From: Mytilisepta virgata
Taxonomy: Eukaryota; Mollusca; Bivalvia; Mytilida; Mytilidae
Direction of reading: 5' to 3'
DNA: 64,000 nt
Assembly (NCBI GenBank): GCA_028015205.1
Contig: CM051515.1
Span: forward strand, 11,116,001-11,180,000
The notes under the pieces are model-generated. The model made no database searches and was not told where the DNA came from. It saw only the letters and a list, made by a program, of their open reading frames with translations. Both the position numbers and the translations under genes were made by a program. How positions within the stretch are numbered: the stretch's first letter is position 1; every line of letters starts with the position of its first letter. Of this stretch, positions 1 through 12,349 are shown piece by piece.

Positions 1-547
1 GGCTTTATCTTTTTAGGTCATTTTGGCATTTTTGAATTTGCTCTTCAACTTTTTTGAATTTTTGTTTTGGTTTTCAACATTTTCGGTCATAATCTACTGT
101 TGTTCGGATACATTAAAACGTATTTTTCTTCAGAAGACTAAAATGCCTACATTATGTTCACCTTTTGGACTTGAATTCTAAACGGTTTTACTTATTAATA
201 TACATAAAATTTACCAACTTTATACATTAATTTTGGCTTTACATTTTCAGGTAATTTTGGCATTTTTGAATTTGCTCTTCAACTTTTTTGAATTGTTGTT
301 TTGGTTTTCAACATTTTCGGTCATAATCTATTGTGGTTCGGATAAATTAAGACGTATTTTTCTTTAGAAGACTAAAATGCCAACATTATTTTCACCTTTT
401 GGACTTGAATTCTAAACGGTTTTAATTATTTATATACATAAAATTTACCAACTTTATACATTAATTTTGGCTTTACGGTCATTTTGGCATTTTTGAATTT
501 GCTCTTCAACTTTTTTGGATTGTTGTTTTGGCTTTCAACATTTCAGG
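1..547. repeat. Tandem repeat, 234-bp unit, about 2.3 copies
   Basis: The motif beginning GGCTTTA recurs at 1, 235 and 469, giving an exact period of 234 bases. Units 1 and 2 are nearly identical along their length, with small differences such as ATCTACTGTTG versus ATCTATTGTGG. The third unit breaks off near 547 and runs into a different dispersed repeat. Open frames across it look like chance readings of T-rich sequence. The array may continue beyond the left edge of the window. Confidence 0.9.
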
Positions 548-745
548 TCTTGGGCACAACTAATGAATCATATATCGATGAGATGTGCACTTCCTGTAGG
601 TCATCCGCGATGTTGCCCATGTCAAATCTGGTATGTGTAAGGTATAACATCAACCGAACAGGTCCATTTTCATTTGGGAAATGGTTTTTTCATACCTGTC
701 AACCAAGTCATGATGGCGTCCATAAAACTTTAATACGGCTGACTC
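548..745 (+). repeat. Dispersed repeat family R1, fragment
   Basis: Blocks here (ATGTTGCCCATGTCAAAT; CATTTTCATTTGGGAAA; CATACCTGTCAACCA) recur at about 22310-22390, and the first also near 57760. The short open frame over this stretch belongs to the repeat and is not a gene. The family is not one I can name. Confidence 0.6.
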
Positions 746-2450
746 CTACTTAGGAGCAACATACCCCTGTCTGAGCAACTTTTATGTCAGGAGCCGGACT
801 ATGTCCAGAAAGTCAATGTATATTTCACAAGCTCTGGAATACACATGGTTGAGCGTGTAACGCACCAAACCACACACCAAATAAATTGAATAATTTACAT
901 TAGCAAATAAAAACATTAGAATTTCTGCGGAATTATTAATATCAACATTTTCAAATCTTTGAAAACAAAGAAAATGCGTTTCAACAATATTTTAATTCGA
1001 GTTCGAAATATGCTATCCTTTGAATTCACACGTTTAAATATCTGTCTCGACGAATGCAATCTCATACACGTTACACGAATCAAATCGCAAGTTTCTTTGC
1101 ACGTGAAAAATTGTTGGTGCTGTATAAATGAAAATGAAAGGATATGGGGTAAGCATCCCATAAAATAGAACAGGGGAAAAAGTAATACGCATATGGGTTA
1201 TCGAAGAGCAAGCGCCAACACGAAGGCCACACACAATTGATTTTTAGTTTTTAGGAATTTTTAGATGGCAACAAAGGTACAAGCGAGGGAAATTTCAATT
1301 TCAATTTTTTTTCTTGTATGTCTTGATGACGAGTTCTTTACGGGCGAAGATCCAAGTTACCTGCGGCACCCATTTTTTATCTGAAATACTGCTAAAAATT
1401 GTAAAATATCCGATTTTTTTACAGAATGTTAAGAGCAGACGAAAACTTTTATTTTTAATTTCATGAAAAATGAAGAATTTTGGACGAATTTGCAATATTT
1501 TTGCAAAATGATGCGGCAAACAAATTCTTTTATTAAAATTTACAGTCTAAAATTCGGAGTGGCGAAAAAGAATTAAAGATCAATTTGGTATGGCCTAAGA
1601 AACGATGTGTATCTATTATTAGATTTTGAACACATAGAATAAATTAAAGTTATCGTATTTTTTCATATTATCTGTGATAACATCAACAAAAAAAAAAAAA
1701 GAAATAAGAAATAAAATATTCTCGACATACATGACATATATGATCTCCGTCTCTAAGAGAACTAGGTTTGAATGGTACTATTTGTCTCATTGGTACTGTA
1801 CATATTTCATTAAGACTTTTTGGTAATGTCAGTAGTCCGGCATGTAACAATAGGAGCAAACATTTTTGCACAAGTTACCTAATATACCTTTTAGATTCTG
1901 ATAAGAAAGTGTGCTGTATAATGAGAATGGTTGAAAAATGGATGGAATAGGTCACTATTGACAACAAGCTAATAGAACAGCTGGTCCCTTACAAGCGTAC
2001 AAGAGATAGACAAACGAGATAGACTTTGAACATTATATGTCAACTGTGTGACCGACATTGTAACTGATGTAACGTATCTATCTTAATTTAAAAAGAAACG
2101 ATCAATAGGTTCTGTAGATTTTTTTATATATGATGTTCATGTTTATGTTAACTTTGATATTTGAATAGAATACAGACCTTTAAAGAAAACATATATGACG
2201 TGGATATAATAAGGTACATTGTACAGAGCTATGTCAGACAAAATGTGTTGACCCTTATATCAGATAAACGAAATTAATGAACGTATTTAATCATTTTTAT
2301 AATATAAATAAAATATTTTTTTTGTGTGTGTAAATTTCTGGTAAAAATTAGGTCACTTTTAATTTCAATTTTCAAAAGAAATATTCAGATTAGATGTTTT
2401 GAGAGAATATATTATGTAAAATGTGTCAAACGCTAAAGGAACAGGTCCCG
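746..2450. other. Intergenic, no supported gene
   Basis: This is AT-rich sequence without a recognisable gene. The only mildly protein-like stretch is on the minus strand at about 1740-1840. Its reading contains the residues ICTVPMRQIVPFKPSSLRDG and then a Cys-His-Cys cluster (HICHVC). It has no convincing exon borders and I do not assign it. Confidence 0.5.
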
Positions 2451-2464
2451 TATACATAAGACTT

Positions 2465-2590
2465 CTTAACTTAAGTGTTCCTCAGACTAATATTGTATTA
2501 AGTATTTCCTTAGTTAAGGAAAAAATCTAAGTGGTATTCAGAAAACAACTTTAGTAATTCCTTACAAAATGTAACTAAGGAATACTTAAT
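2465..2590. repeat. Small hairpin repeat
   Basis: AGTATTTCCTTAGTTA at 2501-2516 is mirrored, with one mismatch, by TAACTAAGGAATACT from 2572. The spacing of about 55 bases gives a hairpin-forming, MITE-like structure. Ends and target duplication are not clear. Confidence 0.4.
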
Positions 2591-2843
2591 TATTTGACAA
2601 TATGGAATGTTCCGAAGTTTTTTGGTATTAAATAGGCATTAAAAATTTTCCGTATTTACAACTTTAAAAGAAGTGCTTAAAACAATAATACAAAAATAAC
2701 GTAAAAAATAATTTGAAATATAATATTTCGTGAAAGTTCAGTATTAAGAAACAGTGAAAACCGTTATATATTGACGATTTAACAGAATTCAATTCACCTC
2801 ATATATCCCGTGATATAGTGGCCCTATTCACACACACTAATCA

Positions 2844-2870
2844 CCCCCCCCCCCCCCCACCCCCCCACCC
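2844..2870. repeat. Poly-C tract
   Basis: A C run interrupted only by two A residues. It is a simple-sequence tract whose length is probably unreliable in any assembly. Confidence 0.95.
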
Positions 2871-4369
2871 GTCTGAATAAATCGAATGTAATACCTTTAC
2901 AACTTTTTCAATAGAAGACATGGCTGACACATGTATACATGTACATAACTCCTGATCTGTTTTTAATATATGTTGTACCTGTGTACTGGAGAGAATTGAT
3001 ATAAATTACTTAATTTCATACTTTTGCGTTGTTATCATAGAAGTGCGAGAAAATGTGTTCCAGAGTATTGTGATACTATGCTACCTTCTTGTGTTTTCAT
3101 AGTTAATACTACGTATGTGCGATCCTTGATTTGAGAATTAACTAAAGAAATATCTAAGTTAAGGTATTTTATGAACTCCACTGAAGTAAAAAGTGTCAGA
3201 GTTTCCTTCACGTAAGTGTCTCCTTTGCAATGCCTTAACGAATACACAAACGTGTGCTATAACAGGTGTTTCTAACTGGCATTCATAGTACTAAAAGATT
3301 ACAACATGGTAAATTTACATGTTTAAAAAATACCAAATTTCTTGTATATATAATTCGCATTTCCAGATTACGCGCATGAACAACCCTTTGATGCCACTGT
3401 ATCACCATCAAAGCATTTTTAGCAATTATATCTTCAAAAATGTTAACCAAATTCCATGTAACATAAACCCTGCCCGGTGGAGATTAAAACCTACATGTAA
3501 TCAAATTTCAAAATTAATTACTAAAATTTGTATCTGAAAATCCTTAATTTTTTAAATTAATGACTACATTGCTAAATGGGATGATAAAACCCACTAGCAG
3601 CTACTACAATAAACGAACATTAAATGTTTGTGTACAATGACTATTTTGGTAACTATAATTACTAAACGATTATTAGCAATAGATTCAAAGATTTTCAAAT
3701 GGGTGTTAAACTTTTACATCTATATAACAGTATGTGCAGAGGAGATTGTATGATTTCAGCCATTATGTTGCCCCATCTGAAGTGAAAAATTAAAATTAAG
3801 ATTTCAGATTCGAATTTGTATAATTTTTATCGTATAATGATCGAACTTTCAACATCTATCGATCATTGTAAACAATACGTTCCCACGATGCAGCAGAAAA
3901 GCCATTAATGTCTGCTAAATCTAGGATTTGAAGAATATTGAGTGTTTTCACAGTAGACTGATCAAAACATTTATGAGCAGCAGCCTTGCCCTAGTGTGTC
4001 TTACATGAAGACACATTTCAGTGAAATATCGTTTTGGGAAAAAAATTAATTTGAAAGTCCAAAATGAGCGAACATGGTGTTTTTTATTGATTTCTTCAAA
4101 ATTAGTCATCTTTGACATCATATTGCCGCTATTAAAGAACATGTTTCTTAAAATCCAACATTTTAAGAGTATATAATGATAGCTGAGAGTAAATATTTCA
4201 TTATGTTTATATTTTGGAATTCAAGGGATTAAATATCAGGAAAATTTATACCATGTCCTTTATGTATTAGTGTCTTATACTCCTTAGGGTAAACACGTCT
4301 TGCATAAAAACGTCAAACCACGGTAACAACTTAAAAATATGACGCACAGATATGCTTATAAATGAGCCC
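2871..4369. other. Intergenic, nothing recognised
   Basis: AT-rich sequence with only short open frames (all below 75 codons) on both strands. None has a recognisable domain or supported splice structure. Confidence 0.5.
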
Positions 4370-4485
4370 ATGAACCTTTATTTTTTTTTTTTTTTTTTGC
4401 TAATTTGTTTACTATTCATATGTTCTCTCAAACTAAAACGCCTATTTCAAATCCTATTTATTTTCTATTAGACCAGCGATCATCC
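4370..4485 (-). mobile_element. TTAA-type MITE, truncated copy
   Basis: This is the terminal third of the element described at 24808-25197. It ends in GACCAGCGATCATCC followed by TTAA at 4486-4489, and shares the internal block that begins TTTGTTTACTATTCATATG. The other end is lost in a poly-T run at about 4380-4398. Confidence 0.8.
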
Positions 4486-4489
4486 TTAA

Positions 4490-6285
4490 TTTCAGAATTG
4501 ATTCAAACTGTTATTTCAAGTTGTTGGGTGAATAAGCAAACCCATCCTTTAATTATATAGACTTGCGAACATACAAAGACTGTCTTCTTCCGGCGAGCAA
4601 AAAATGTTTCATGAAATGGCGTTTAAAGAAATATTTCTTTTCTATTTCAAAAAACAATATTAAGACAAACGTAGCATTAAACAAAATCAGACAGATGTAA
4701 TAAAGGTTATTCAAGCAGATATAATAAAAATGATAACAAATTCCTAGGGTTTTGCCTCCGTGTTATTACACCTTATAAGCCAATTGCTTGATTACCAATT
4801 GTCAACCCGGTCAATCAGAACTAAACTGTTTTTTGATGTTCAGTAAGGTTAATCTAATGACATGAAAATTGCCGATTTATATGTGAAATCATACAACAGT
4901 TCCTAAAGGTTAAACATTGCAATGTTACAGATCCATTTGGATGAAAAATGCTAGACAAGAACTCAGTTAAACACGATGCAAAACATAGTTTGATAAATAT
5001 TGAATACCAGTTTTGATGCTCCAGATTTGCAATTTTCGTTGATTTGTGTTGTGCTGAAAAATACGAAGAAACAAAATATAGTTGTGTCAGTCTCCATGTT
5101 GTCTACAAAAGGTAATATGTTTGGAAAGAACCCTTTTGTTTACAAAAAGACAAGTGTCCTCTACAGAAGGATTAACCAGCGTCAATATACTCTACACATA
5201 TTAAGTTTGTTCCTCTTTGGGTCTCGTCCTGTTCCCGTTTTTGGAGTATCTAGATGTATATATTGTTTATTTGTACTGAAGATGCATGTTATATTTCTAG
5301 GTGGATAAGGCGGACAGCATTTCTTTCTTAATTGACGAGGAACTTACACACAGACATGCACACGGGTCATCGAGAAAATATCTGAGATTTTTAATATTTA
5401 ACAAACTTGAATTTAAAAGTTGAATGGTTTGATAGAAAGACAGTCTCCATAATTTGGCAAAAAATATAATTAATGATACATAATTATTTACACTGAAATT
5501 GTCTAAAATGCAGGTTTCAGTTGGTTTACACAATATTTAATTAACTAATAAATTGCAATTGCAAAACTATAATACAAAAAATACTATAGGATTCAGAAGC
5601 AAGGAAAGCTGCTTTTATGAATCTGTCTCCTAGTCATTTAGAAAAGAGCACACAAATCGTATGACATGCTCTGTAATAATTGTAGATAGAAAAAAATAAA
5701 TAGTATTTATAATAGAAAAAAATAATGCACAGAACTAACGTGTACATACGTAAACAGGTAGTAAACATGAAGGGGTTCAATAGGATTAGTATATATTTTC
5801 CTTTCTTTTCTTTTTTCTTTCCTTTTTTATTTCAATCGATAACATGTATTTAGGAAAAATATTTGTAACGAGGTTTAATTATACTGATGCATTGTACGTA
5901 AGAAATATTTCAATACATTGGTATTGAGATATGTCGAAAGATCAGCAGTTATTGAATGCATCTTATTGTTATAAAATAAACAATGATTTTCTTAAAACAA
6001 ACCTTACGGCAACTTTGTATCCATCTTCTATTTCTTTTTTAAATATTGAATCTTAGAATTAAAAGTCCCTCAAGATTTGTTATTATGACAAATGGAACGA
6101 AAGGCATAAAACATAATCATTTAATTAGCATTGCAACATTGTTATTTTCCTTCTATTTGAAGCCTCTGGTGTTATTGGTATTATTTTTTGTTTGTTTTCA
6201 TTTATTCTTGTCCACGTGTTTTTAAATATTTCTTTGCAACAGTTATTTCGCCTGGTTGTATAGAAATTTTCTATAGCGGCAGTAG
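4490..6285. other. Intergenic, nothing recognised
   Basis: No gene is supported. The longest open frame (plus strand, about 5000-5308, 102 codons) has no domain, no codon bias that stands out and no splice context, so I treat it as chance. Confidence 0.45.
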
Positions 6286-6287
6286 TA

Positions 6288-7812
6288 CGGGGCGCCGAAT
6301 GGTACTTGAACTTTTTGTAATCAAAATCAATTTTGTGTACACAAAATTCAATTCTGTCATAACAAAATCATTTTTGTCTTATAAAACTATGTGATACAGA
6401 CTTGTTTTATGGGAACTTCAATTTGTAATGACAAAATTCATTTTTGTCATGACAAAATTCAATTTTGTCAAATAGGTATGCAAATATAAACTTATTTGCA
6501 TACAAAATTGACTTTTGTTACCTGATATGGAAATTAAAACACAAAAGTAGGTAATACCTAATAAAGTATATATGTCAAATGTAGGACATTTTGTGCAATA
6601 TTGATTATTATAATATGACGTGCTTCTCTTGCTTCAATATCAACAAACCAATGTTACTTATGGGATACACGTGATTGACTCACAATTGAACTTCCGACGT
6701 CAGTGTTTTTTCAAAAGACGATCGAAAAAAAAAGTTGGTGCTTTTTGAAAAAGAAAATTAAAAAATAAATAAATAAACATGACTCCTCCTACATAAAGAA
6801 GCCTCTGGACCCCCTTCTCAAATTTCGGATTTTTCTGACCCCCAAATTATCCGCCTCCCTTTTCCAGAGATAAATAATCGTATATACATGTTGTATTTCA
6901 ATGTTTTTAGAACAAAATATACTGTCTATATATTACTTTGTTTTATTATATTTTAATATGCTTTGGTGTAATTTCCATTTGTAGGTCAAACTATATTTTA
7001 ATTTTCAAAATTACGATGCTTGAAGCGAGTTTTTGTTCTGTCCTTAAAATCCCGACAAATAGAACACATGTGCGATTTCGCGAAATACATCTATTTTAAC
7101 CACGCGCATTGCTATCGAGAACTGATTACTATCGTGAACAGTTGACTACACCATACTCTAAATCGTCGGAAGTTCAATTGTGACGTCAATCACGTGTATC
7201 CCATAAGTAGCATGGGTTTGTTGACATTAAAGCCAAAGTAGGACGTCATATTAGAATAAACAATATTGTTCAAAATGTCCTATATTTGCCATATAAACTT
7301 AATTAGGTATATATAATTACTTTTGCAGAATTGACTTTTGTGACACAAAATTGCCTTTTTGGCACAAAATTGACTTTTGTGACACAAAATTGCCTTTTTG
7401 GCGCAAAATTGACTTTTGTGACAGAAAATTGACTTTTGTGTTAAATGTTTACTTCTGTTTAACAAAACTCAATTTTGTCTACACAAAAATAAACACAAAA
7501 TTGAATTTTGTCACAAAATCTCAGTTTTCTATGCAAATTAGTTCACAGAATCCAAACAAAACTAATTTGCGTACAAAATTGGGGTTTTGTCGTCCAATTT
7601 TCAAATTAGGTCACTAAAGTAAAGTCTGTGATTTTGTCATGACAAAAGTAACTTTTGTCCACTGGAAGATAATTTTGTATGACAAAATTTAAATTTGTAG
7701 TATGCTACAAATTTTGTTAAATTGAAGTCATTTTTGTTGAAAAAAACTCACTCTTGTCTGTACAAAATTGAAATTTTAGTACAAAACCACAAGAGTCCCA
7801 TTCGGCGCCCCG
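6288..7812. mobile_element. Foldback (long inverted repeat) element, 1.5 kb, TA target duplication
   Basis: The outer ends are perfect inverted repeats: CGGGGCGCCGAATGG at 6288-6302 and CCATTCGGCGCCCCG at 7798-7812. TA lies on both outer sides (6286-6287, 7813-7814). A second, inner pair of arms (about 6540-6712 and 7147-7320) is also inverted and shares blocks such as CTTATGGGATACACGTGATT. Between outer and inner arms each side is filled with many copies of a near-palindromic motif of the type ACAAAATTGACTTTTGTGAC. The centre (about 6713-7146) is single-copy. There is no transposase, so the element is non-autonomous. TA duplication fits a Tc1/mariner-type mobilising enzyme, but that is inference. 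Confidence 0.85.
7335..7465. repeat. Tandem array of 23-44 bp palindromic units inside the foldback element
   Basis: ACAAAATTGCCTTTTTGGC and ACAAAATTGACTTTTGTGAC alternate here at least five times. Reading frames across it on either strand are low-complexity products of the repeat (cysteine, lysine and phenylalanine rich) and are not genes. Confidence 0.85.
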
Positions 7813-7916
7813 TAAGTAGAGATAAAAATGATATTGATATGAATAATGGTTTTATATCTAAATAAACACTAAATATATAAAAGTTTACTTTGCGAGCAGT
7901 TTATTATTGTTTGTTT

Positions 7917-8130
7917 GTTTTTGTTTAGTTGGGATTTTACGCATTTTTAACACATCTGGAAATTTCGCGGCGGCCAGTTTTTATTGGTGGAGGAAACCAG
8001 AGTACCCAGAGAGAACCTTCGGTAGAAAAATTGGCAAGGTGAGATTCGAACTCAAAACCTCAGCGTTAACAGGCTACTGATCACTAGTAGTCATGACGAA
8101 CTACCTAGACCACTCGGCCACCGAGGACAC
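7917..8130 (-). mobile_element. tRNA-derived SINE, family S1
   Basis: Read on the minus strand it opens with CGGTGGCCGAGTGGTCTAG (box A-like, complementary to about 8108-8126). GAGTTCGAATCTC (box B-like) lies at 8041-8053. A body shared with 13598-13858 and 53340-53475 follows, including TTTCGCGGCGGCCAGTTTTT read on plus. The tail runs into TTTGTTT repeats. The head resembles a class II tRNA (Leu/Ser type) with a degenerate structure, so this is a SINE and not a functional tRNA gene. Confidence 0.8.
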
Positions 8131-8727
8131 CTTTGATTATTGTATTTCTAGAGCTGAGATAGTTTAGCTTTGTCTAGAAATTTGATAATCAACTGCTCGC
8201 GAAGTAAGAATCTGTTTCCATAGTTCTTTTAACATTTTTAAATTAGCTGTAATTATAAAATTCCCAATGAATACTGCATTAACCTTCTTACTTTTTTCGT
8301 GCGGTCTTGTTCTATTTTGTTTAGTTTATTATATTTTTTTCTTTCAGTTATACATTTATTCTTTTGGCGTTTCATTGTTGTTTTCCATTCTCATGATTTG
8401 AGTTTTCCTTGGATTTTGAATTAACGGACTTTTCCCACTGTTTTGTAGCTTCGGTATTATTTTCACTAGCCAATATTTCGTATGATGCAAGATATCAGTA
8501 CGACTTATTTTGGAATATAAATTGTTGATGGCTCAGTTGATTAATTCACCAGGAGGCCTGACTCTTTGTCCCTACTGTAACCTTTCGAGACATATTTGTT
8601 TTACCCAGAAAACTGCAGACGCTAGCGGTAATTTTTTAACGTTGATCTTAGAAAAACATCGAATAGATCGAAGAGGAATTTCATCGACAAATCAGCGATC
8701 AAGAACAACAAATCAGATTATTTTAAG

Positions 8728-9060
8728 GGCGCCATGGTGTAGTGGCTAACCCATCGGACTACGAAGCCAAATTTCCCTTGTTCGATTACCGTTCGGGATG
8801 AAAATTTCAGGAATCAAATTTTCGACGCCCTATCGACACCATTTGCGAGGATGGTCTCGGTAAAAGATGCTAATCCGTTGGATGGGGACGAAAAATGGCT
8901 ATGCCATGTTAAAAAGAGAGCAACACCCTTAGCACGTTAAATACGACTCTGTAGATGTCGTAAAAGAGAAGGCTAAAATGCCGCTACAGTGCGGCCTCCC
9001 TCGCACCCACCTAGAAGAGAGGGATTAGTTTCAGTTGGTATACTTTGTCTCCCAATCCAC
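8728..9060 (+). mobile_element. tRNA-derived SINE, family S2
   Basis: GCCATGGTGTAGTGGCTAAC (8731-8750) supplies a pol III box A, and TGTTCGATTACC (8779-8790) supplies box B about 34 bases further on, the normal tRNA-like spacing. A roughly 270-base tRNA-unrelated body follows. It ends near CTTTGTCTCCCAATCC, before A-rich sequence. The tRNA cloverleaf is degenerate, so it is a SINE copy and not a tRNA. Confidence 0.8.
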
Positions 9061-10479
9061 TATATAAAAATAATTTTAAACTAAACTAACTTTTTCTCCA
9101 GAAACAGGCAAGGAATTAAAGAAATATATCTAACGCACAGTGCACACTTCTGGACCTTCAAAAGACAAAACAATTATAAACAGACATGATATATGTCAAC
9201 ACTTCAGATCTTAACTTTCCTTGTGTAGGTCGAAGTTTCCGTCTGACGACTCCAGCTTCTTAGACTAATTCACTAAACCACAAAATGGATAACAGGAAAG
9301 GTCAACACTGACATAACAATCAATCATAGTAACCCAACAAAACATGCCATTATGATTTAACGAAGAGCGCTAAAATTAACGATGAATTCTTAAAAATACA
9401 CAATATGTTTTAAGTCGAACATGAATGCGTGGAATAGAAAAAATCTTTGGAAATTAACAGAGATAATCTTTGATTCTAAAATAGATATATAAATAATGGG
9501 GTATTAATTATCATTTGTATTGACATTTTATTCTTTATGCAATAACTTAGTGTATATATTTTTGTGTTGTACATTAGATATCAGAAGTTGACATTGCCAT
9601 CCATCCATAGTCAAATACGACATTTAAGCAATGCATGTACATATTTTAATTAAACAGTTGATTTGGATATGTAATATTTCTCATTTTGTATTTTTTTTTT
9701 AAATTTACAAATTGAGAAAAATAACACATGTAATTTCGACCTTATTCTATTTTAGTTTTTTCTTGTTTATTTCACTTACTGAAATGAATTACACAGGACG
9801 AAAGCATGACTTTTTTGGTAAATGGATTGACTGATTTGAATATTTAAACAATCTAGTAGTGTCATAGCTGCCATAACATCGTGTTTTGTACTTACTATAT
9901 CCACGAAAATTCGACGCCATTTTGTACTACGATATAGTGAGTTACAAGTATATAGGCTTTGTACGAGTTAAATGATTTTGAATATTACAGGAATAAGACA
10001 AGATTCACGTCTTTTATGAGAGACTAAGCTTACATAAAAGATGGGTTTTGTGTGTCCATCACTTAAAATTACTCTTAAGTCATACATATTCTATTGTAAC
10101 ATACGAGTGATCTCAGTCTTAAGGTATTTAATGAAAAGGCCGGGCTCCTGTTTCGGCTGTTATCGAAGGACACACAAGAACCATGGATGTTATGATATTT
10201 TTCCAAAATATCATTCTTTAAAACAACTGACCCATACAGGTATCTCATTACTTCAGCTTCGTACTATCCCCGAAACTTGTAGACATATTTATCACATTAT
10301 TTTGCGATATTGCATGATTATTATGTGAGTTTTGCATTGTTGACATTCCTTGCACAAGGGAAAATGTATCTACTAAGTGTTAGGGGTAAAGTGACTCATA
10401 AACAAAAACAGCCAATGCCTGTACAAGGCCTAGATACTGTATTAACGCGGGTTGTCTTTCGTTTACTTATTGTTACTTG
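9061..10479. other. Intergenic, nothing recognised
   Basis: AT-rich sequence. One 95-codon open frame on plus (10041-10328) has a composition typical of chance reading and no domain or splice context. Confidence 0.45.
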
Positions 10480-10499
10480 ATATATATATATATATATAT
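10480..10499. repeat. (TA)n microsatellite
   Basis: Ten uninterrupted TA units follow TTGTTACTTGA. Confidence 0.95.
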
Positions 10500-10742
10500 G
10501 AACTATTTTGACTCATTTGGATTTTTTTAATTTTTGAACTGTTAATTATCGATGAATGCAACATGTTTTTTATTCTCTTTCTCAGTTCAGTCTAATTCTC
10601 CCCGCACTTCAACCAAGCGCGAGGATATTGATTCGCTGTTCTTCGTACGTATACGTTAGTAATGTCCAGGATAATCTCAGTAACCACTGGATGTAGAAAG
10701 ATGAAACCTGGGCCATCGATTTCACTGTTTGTCAGGACTGAG

Positions 10743-11345
10743 CCAAAGGTTTCGGAATTTGAATAGCGCCCCGTTGGACTGGGCTACAAAGGGAGCCTAA
10801 GGGTACATTATTCCTTTGTCACGCAACTCCTCTCAGGTTATTTGGAATACGGAACTGAAAGTTTCCTCAGTAATTACCCTGTCAATGTAGATTATGCCAA
10901 ATGTTTCGGAATTTGAGTAGCGCCCGGGTTCCGGGATACACAGGTAGCCTAAGGGTGCATTATTCCTTTGTCCTCTCAGGTTATTTGGAATACGGAACTC
11001 TAAGGTGGCTCAGTAATTGGACTGCCAATGTAGAGTGTGCCAAAGGTTTCGGAATTTGAATAGCGCCCACAAGAGCTGAGCTACATGGATGCCTAAGGGT
11101 ACATTATTCCTTTGTCGCGCAATCCTCTCATGTTATTTTGAAAATGGAACTGAAAGTTGGCTCAATAATTGCCCTGGCAATGTAGATTGTGCCAAATGTT
11201 TCAGAATTTGAATAGCATCCCTTGGGGCCAGGCTACACAGGTAGCCTTAGGATGCTGTATTCCTTTGTCATGCAACTCCTCTCATGTTATTTGGAATACG
11301 GGACTGAAAGTTGGCTCAGTACCATTTATGTAGATTGTGCTAAAG
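10743..11345 (+). repeat. Tandem repeat, about 143-154 bp unit, four copies
   Basis: Units start with GCCAAAGGTTTCGGAATTTG or close variants at about 10742, 10896, 11039 and 11191, with a fifth start at 11339. Conserved internal blocks include GCCTAAGGGTACATTATTCC and GTTATTTGGAATACGGAACT. Units diverge by roughly 10-20 percent by eye. No reading frame is maintained through the units, so this is satellite-like DNA. Confidence 0.9.
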
Positions 11346-11690
11346 GTTCCAACTGAGGAAATTTGCTGGAAGTCACAAAGACCATTGATTTATTTTTTTT
11401 ATATTTTTGACAAGAAACCACGTAGTTTCTGGATCACATCTGCTGTAACACACATTGGGGTCATCTAGATGTCAAAAATATGAGATTCCAACATTGGAAA
11501 ATTTCCTTAAAGTGTCTAAGACTATTAATTTTAGAATTTTACTCAGCAATTACAGACTTTTTTTTATCGTATTAGCTTTAAAACTTATCAGGATCATTTG
11601 GATTTCAAAAATATGTGATTCCAATTTTGGTAAATTTTCTGAAAGACTCAAAGACTAGTTTATTTGTGATTTCTACTTAGCAACCATATA
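11346..11690 (+). repeat. Degenerate tandem repeat, two units of about 160-180 bp
   Basis: Two related blocks contain GATGTCAAAAATATGAGATTCCAA (shortened here: GTCAAAAATATGAGATTCC) and TTTCAAAAATATGTGATTCC. Each is followed by a GGAAAATTT/GGTAAATTT stretch and a CTAAGACT/CAAAGACT block. The array abuts the previous one but the units are unrelated to it. Confidence 0.6.
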
Positions 11691-11998
11691 TAATTGGAAT
11701 CACTATAGCAACAAAACTAGTTTAGATTGTATGTATTTCAAAAACATAAGAGTAGCGGAGCTGCTTCGACTAGTTAACAGGATGTTGTCTGATGATAATA
11801 TGTCCCATATCCTTTAATTTACATTTAATTACAGCGACAGAATTCAAGATAAATTATTACCATCAATTTAGATACGCCTCCTGCATACGGTGCTTCTGTC
11901 AATTACTGAGATTTGCCTCGCATTATAAACACACTTAGTTTTTTTATCCTCTGGAGGATCAAGCTGACACCAAGATTTAAAGAAATTACAACATTGCT

Positions 11999-12030
11999 AA
12001 ATATAAACTCTTACAATCATTTTTACACAA
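11999..12030 (+). promoter_or_regulatory. Possible TATA box for the cysteine-array gene
   Basis: TATAAAC occurs at about 12002-12008. A transcription start 25-30 bases downstream would fall near 12030, at the ATG of a possible 14-base first coding exon. In an AT-rich genome this match can easily be chance. Confidence 0.25.
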
Positions 12031-12043
12031 TGGACAAAATGGC
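12030..12043 (+). CDS. Possible micro first exon of the cysteine-array gene
   Basis: ATGGACAAAATGGC is followed directly by the donor GTGAGT. The next acceptor (TCCGCAG, ending 12117) restores the frame: the two leftover bases plus the first T give an alanine codon, and reading continues through to the downstream signal peptide. The implied intron is only 74 bases. If a TATA-driven start lies near 12030, this ATG would have almost no leader. The alternative is that translation begins at the ATG at 12140. Confidence 0.3.
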
Positions 12044-12117
12044 GTGAGTAATTCAAATTTAATCTGTATTATATTAATACAGTGTAAAAGTGATACAAGT
12101 TTTAATAAATTCCGCAG

Positions 12118-12200
12118 TTTTGTATACACAGTCAACGGTATGTTCTGGAAAGACAGTTTGCCGGCAATAGTCTGCATTTTTGTATGTCTTAATATTGTGG
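12118..12200 (+). CDS. Secreted cysteine-array protein, exon with signal peptide
   Basis: The ATG at 12140-12142 opens a short polar start (MFWKDS) followed by a hydrophobic stretch (LPAIVCIFVCLNIV) typical of a secretory signal peptide. The exon ends at 12200 with one base of a split codon and the strong donor GTAAGT, so the intron is phase 1. Every downstream exon of the gene also starts and ends in phase 1, which makes the exon chain internally consistent. The protein should enter the secretory pathway. The cleavage site is probably just before or within the following exon. No transmembrane segment is seen downstream, so a soluble secreted product is expected. Confidence 0.6.
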
Positions 12201-12349
12201 GTAAGTTAAGTATTTTAAACATCCATGACTAACGACGTTTCTAGCCTAAAAAACTAAATTTATTGCCTTTTGTAGTATTGGCGTGAAGTTTGGTCTTCGA
12301 GTAAGATGATTTTTGAACTAATGTTAATTGAAATCCCGCCTCTTTCCAG

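Noticed and set aside
484..753. 89-codon plus-strand open frame
   Set aside because: It spans the end of a tandem array and a dispersed repeat seen elsewhere in the window; the reading is repeat-derived.
7280..7617. Overlapping 61- and 88-codon frames with repeated Cys/Lys/Phe motifs
   Set aside because: Translations of the palindromic ACAAAATT array on both strands; pure repeat.
8041..8130. Candidate tRNA gene on minus
   Set aside because: Box A and box B are present but the cloverleaf is degenerate and the same head is attached to a repeated body; it is a SINE.
8510..8749. 79-codon frame with a CPYC motif upstream of SINE S2
   Set aside because: It ends inside the SINE head and has no domain or splice border; the Cys pair alone is not evidence of a zinc finger.
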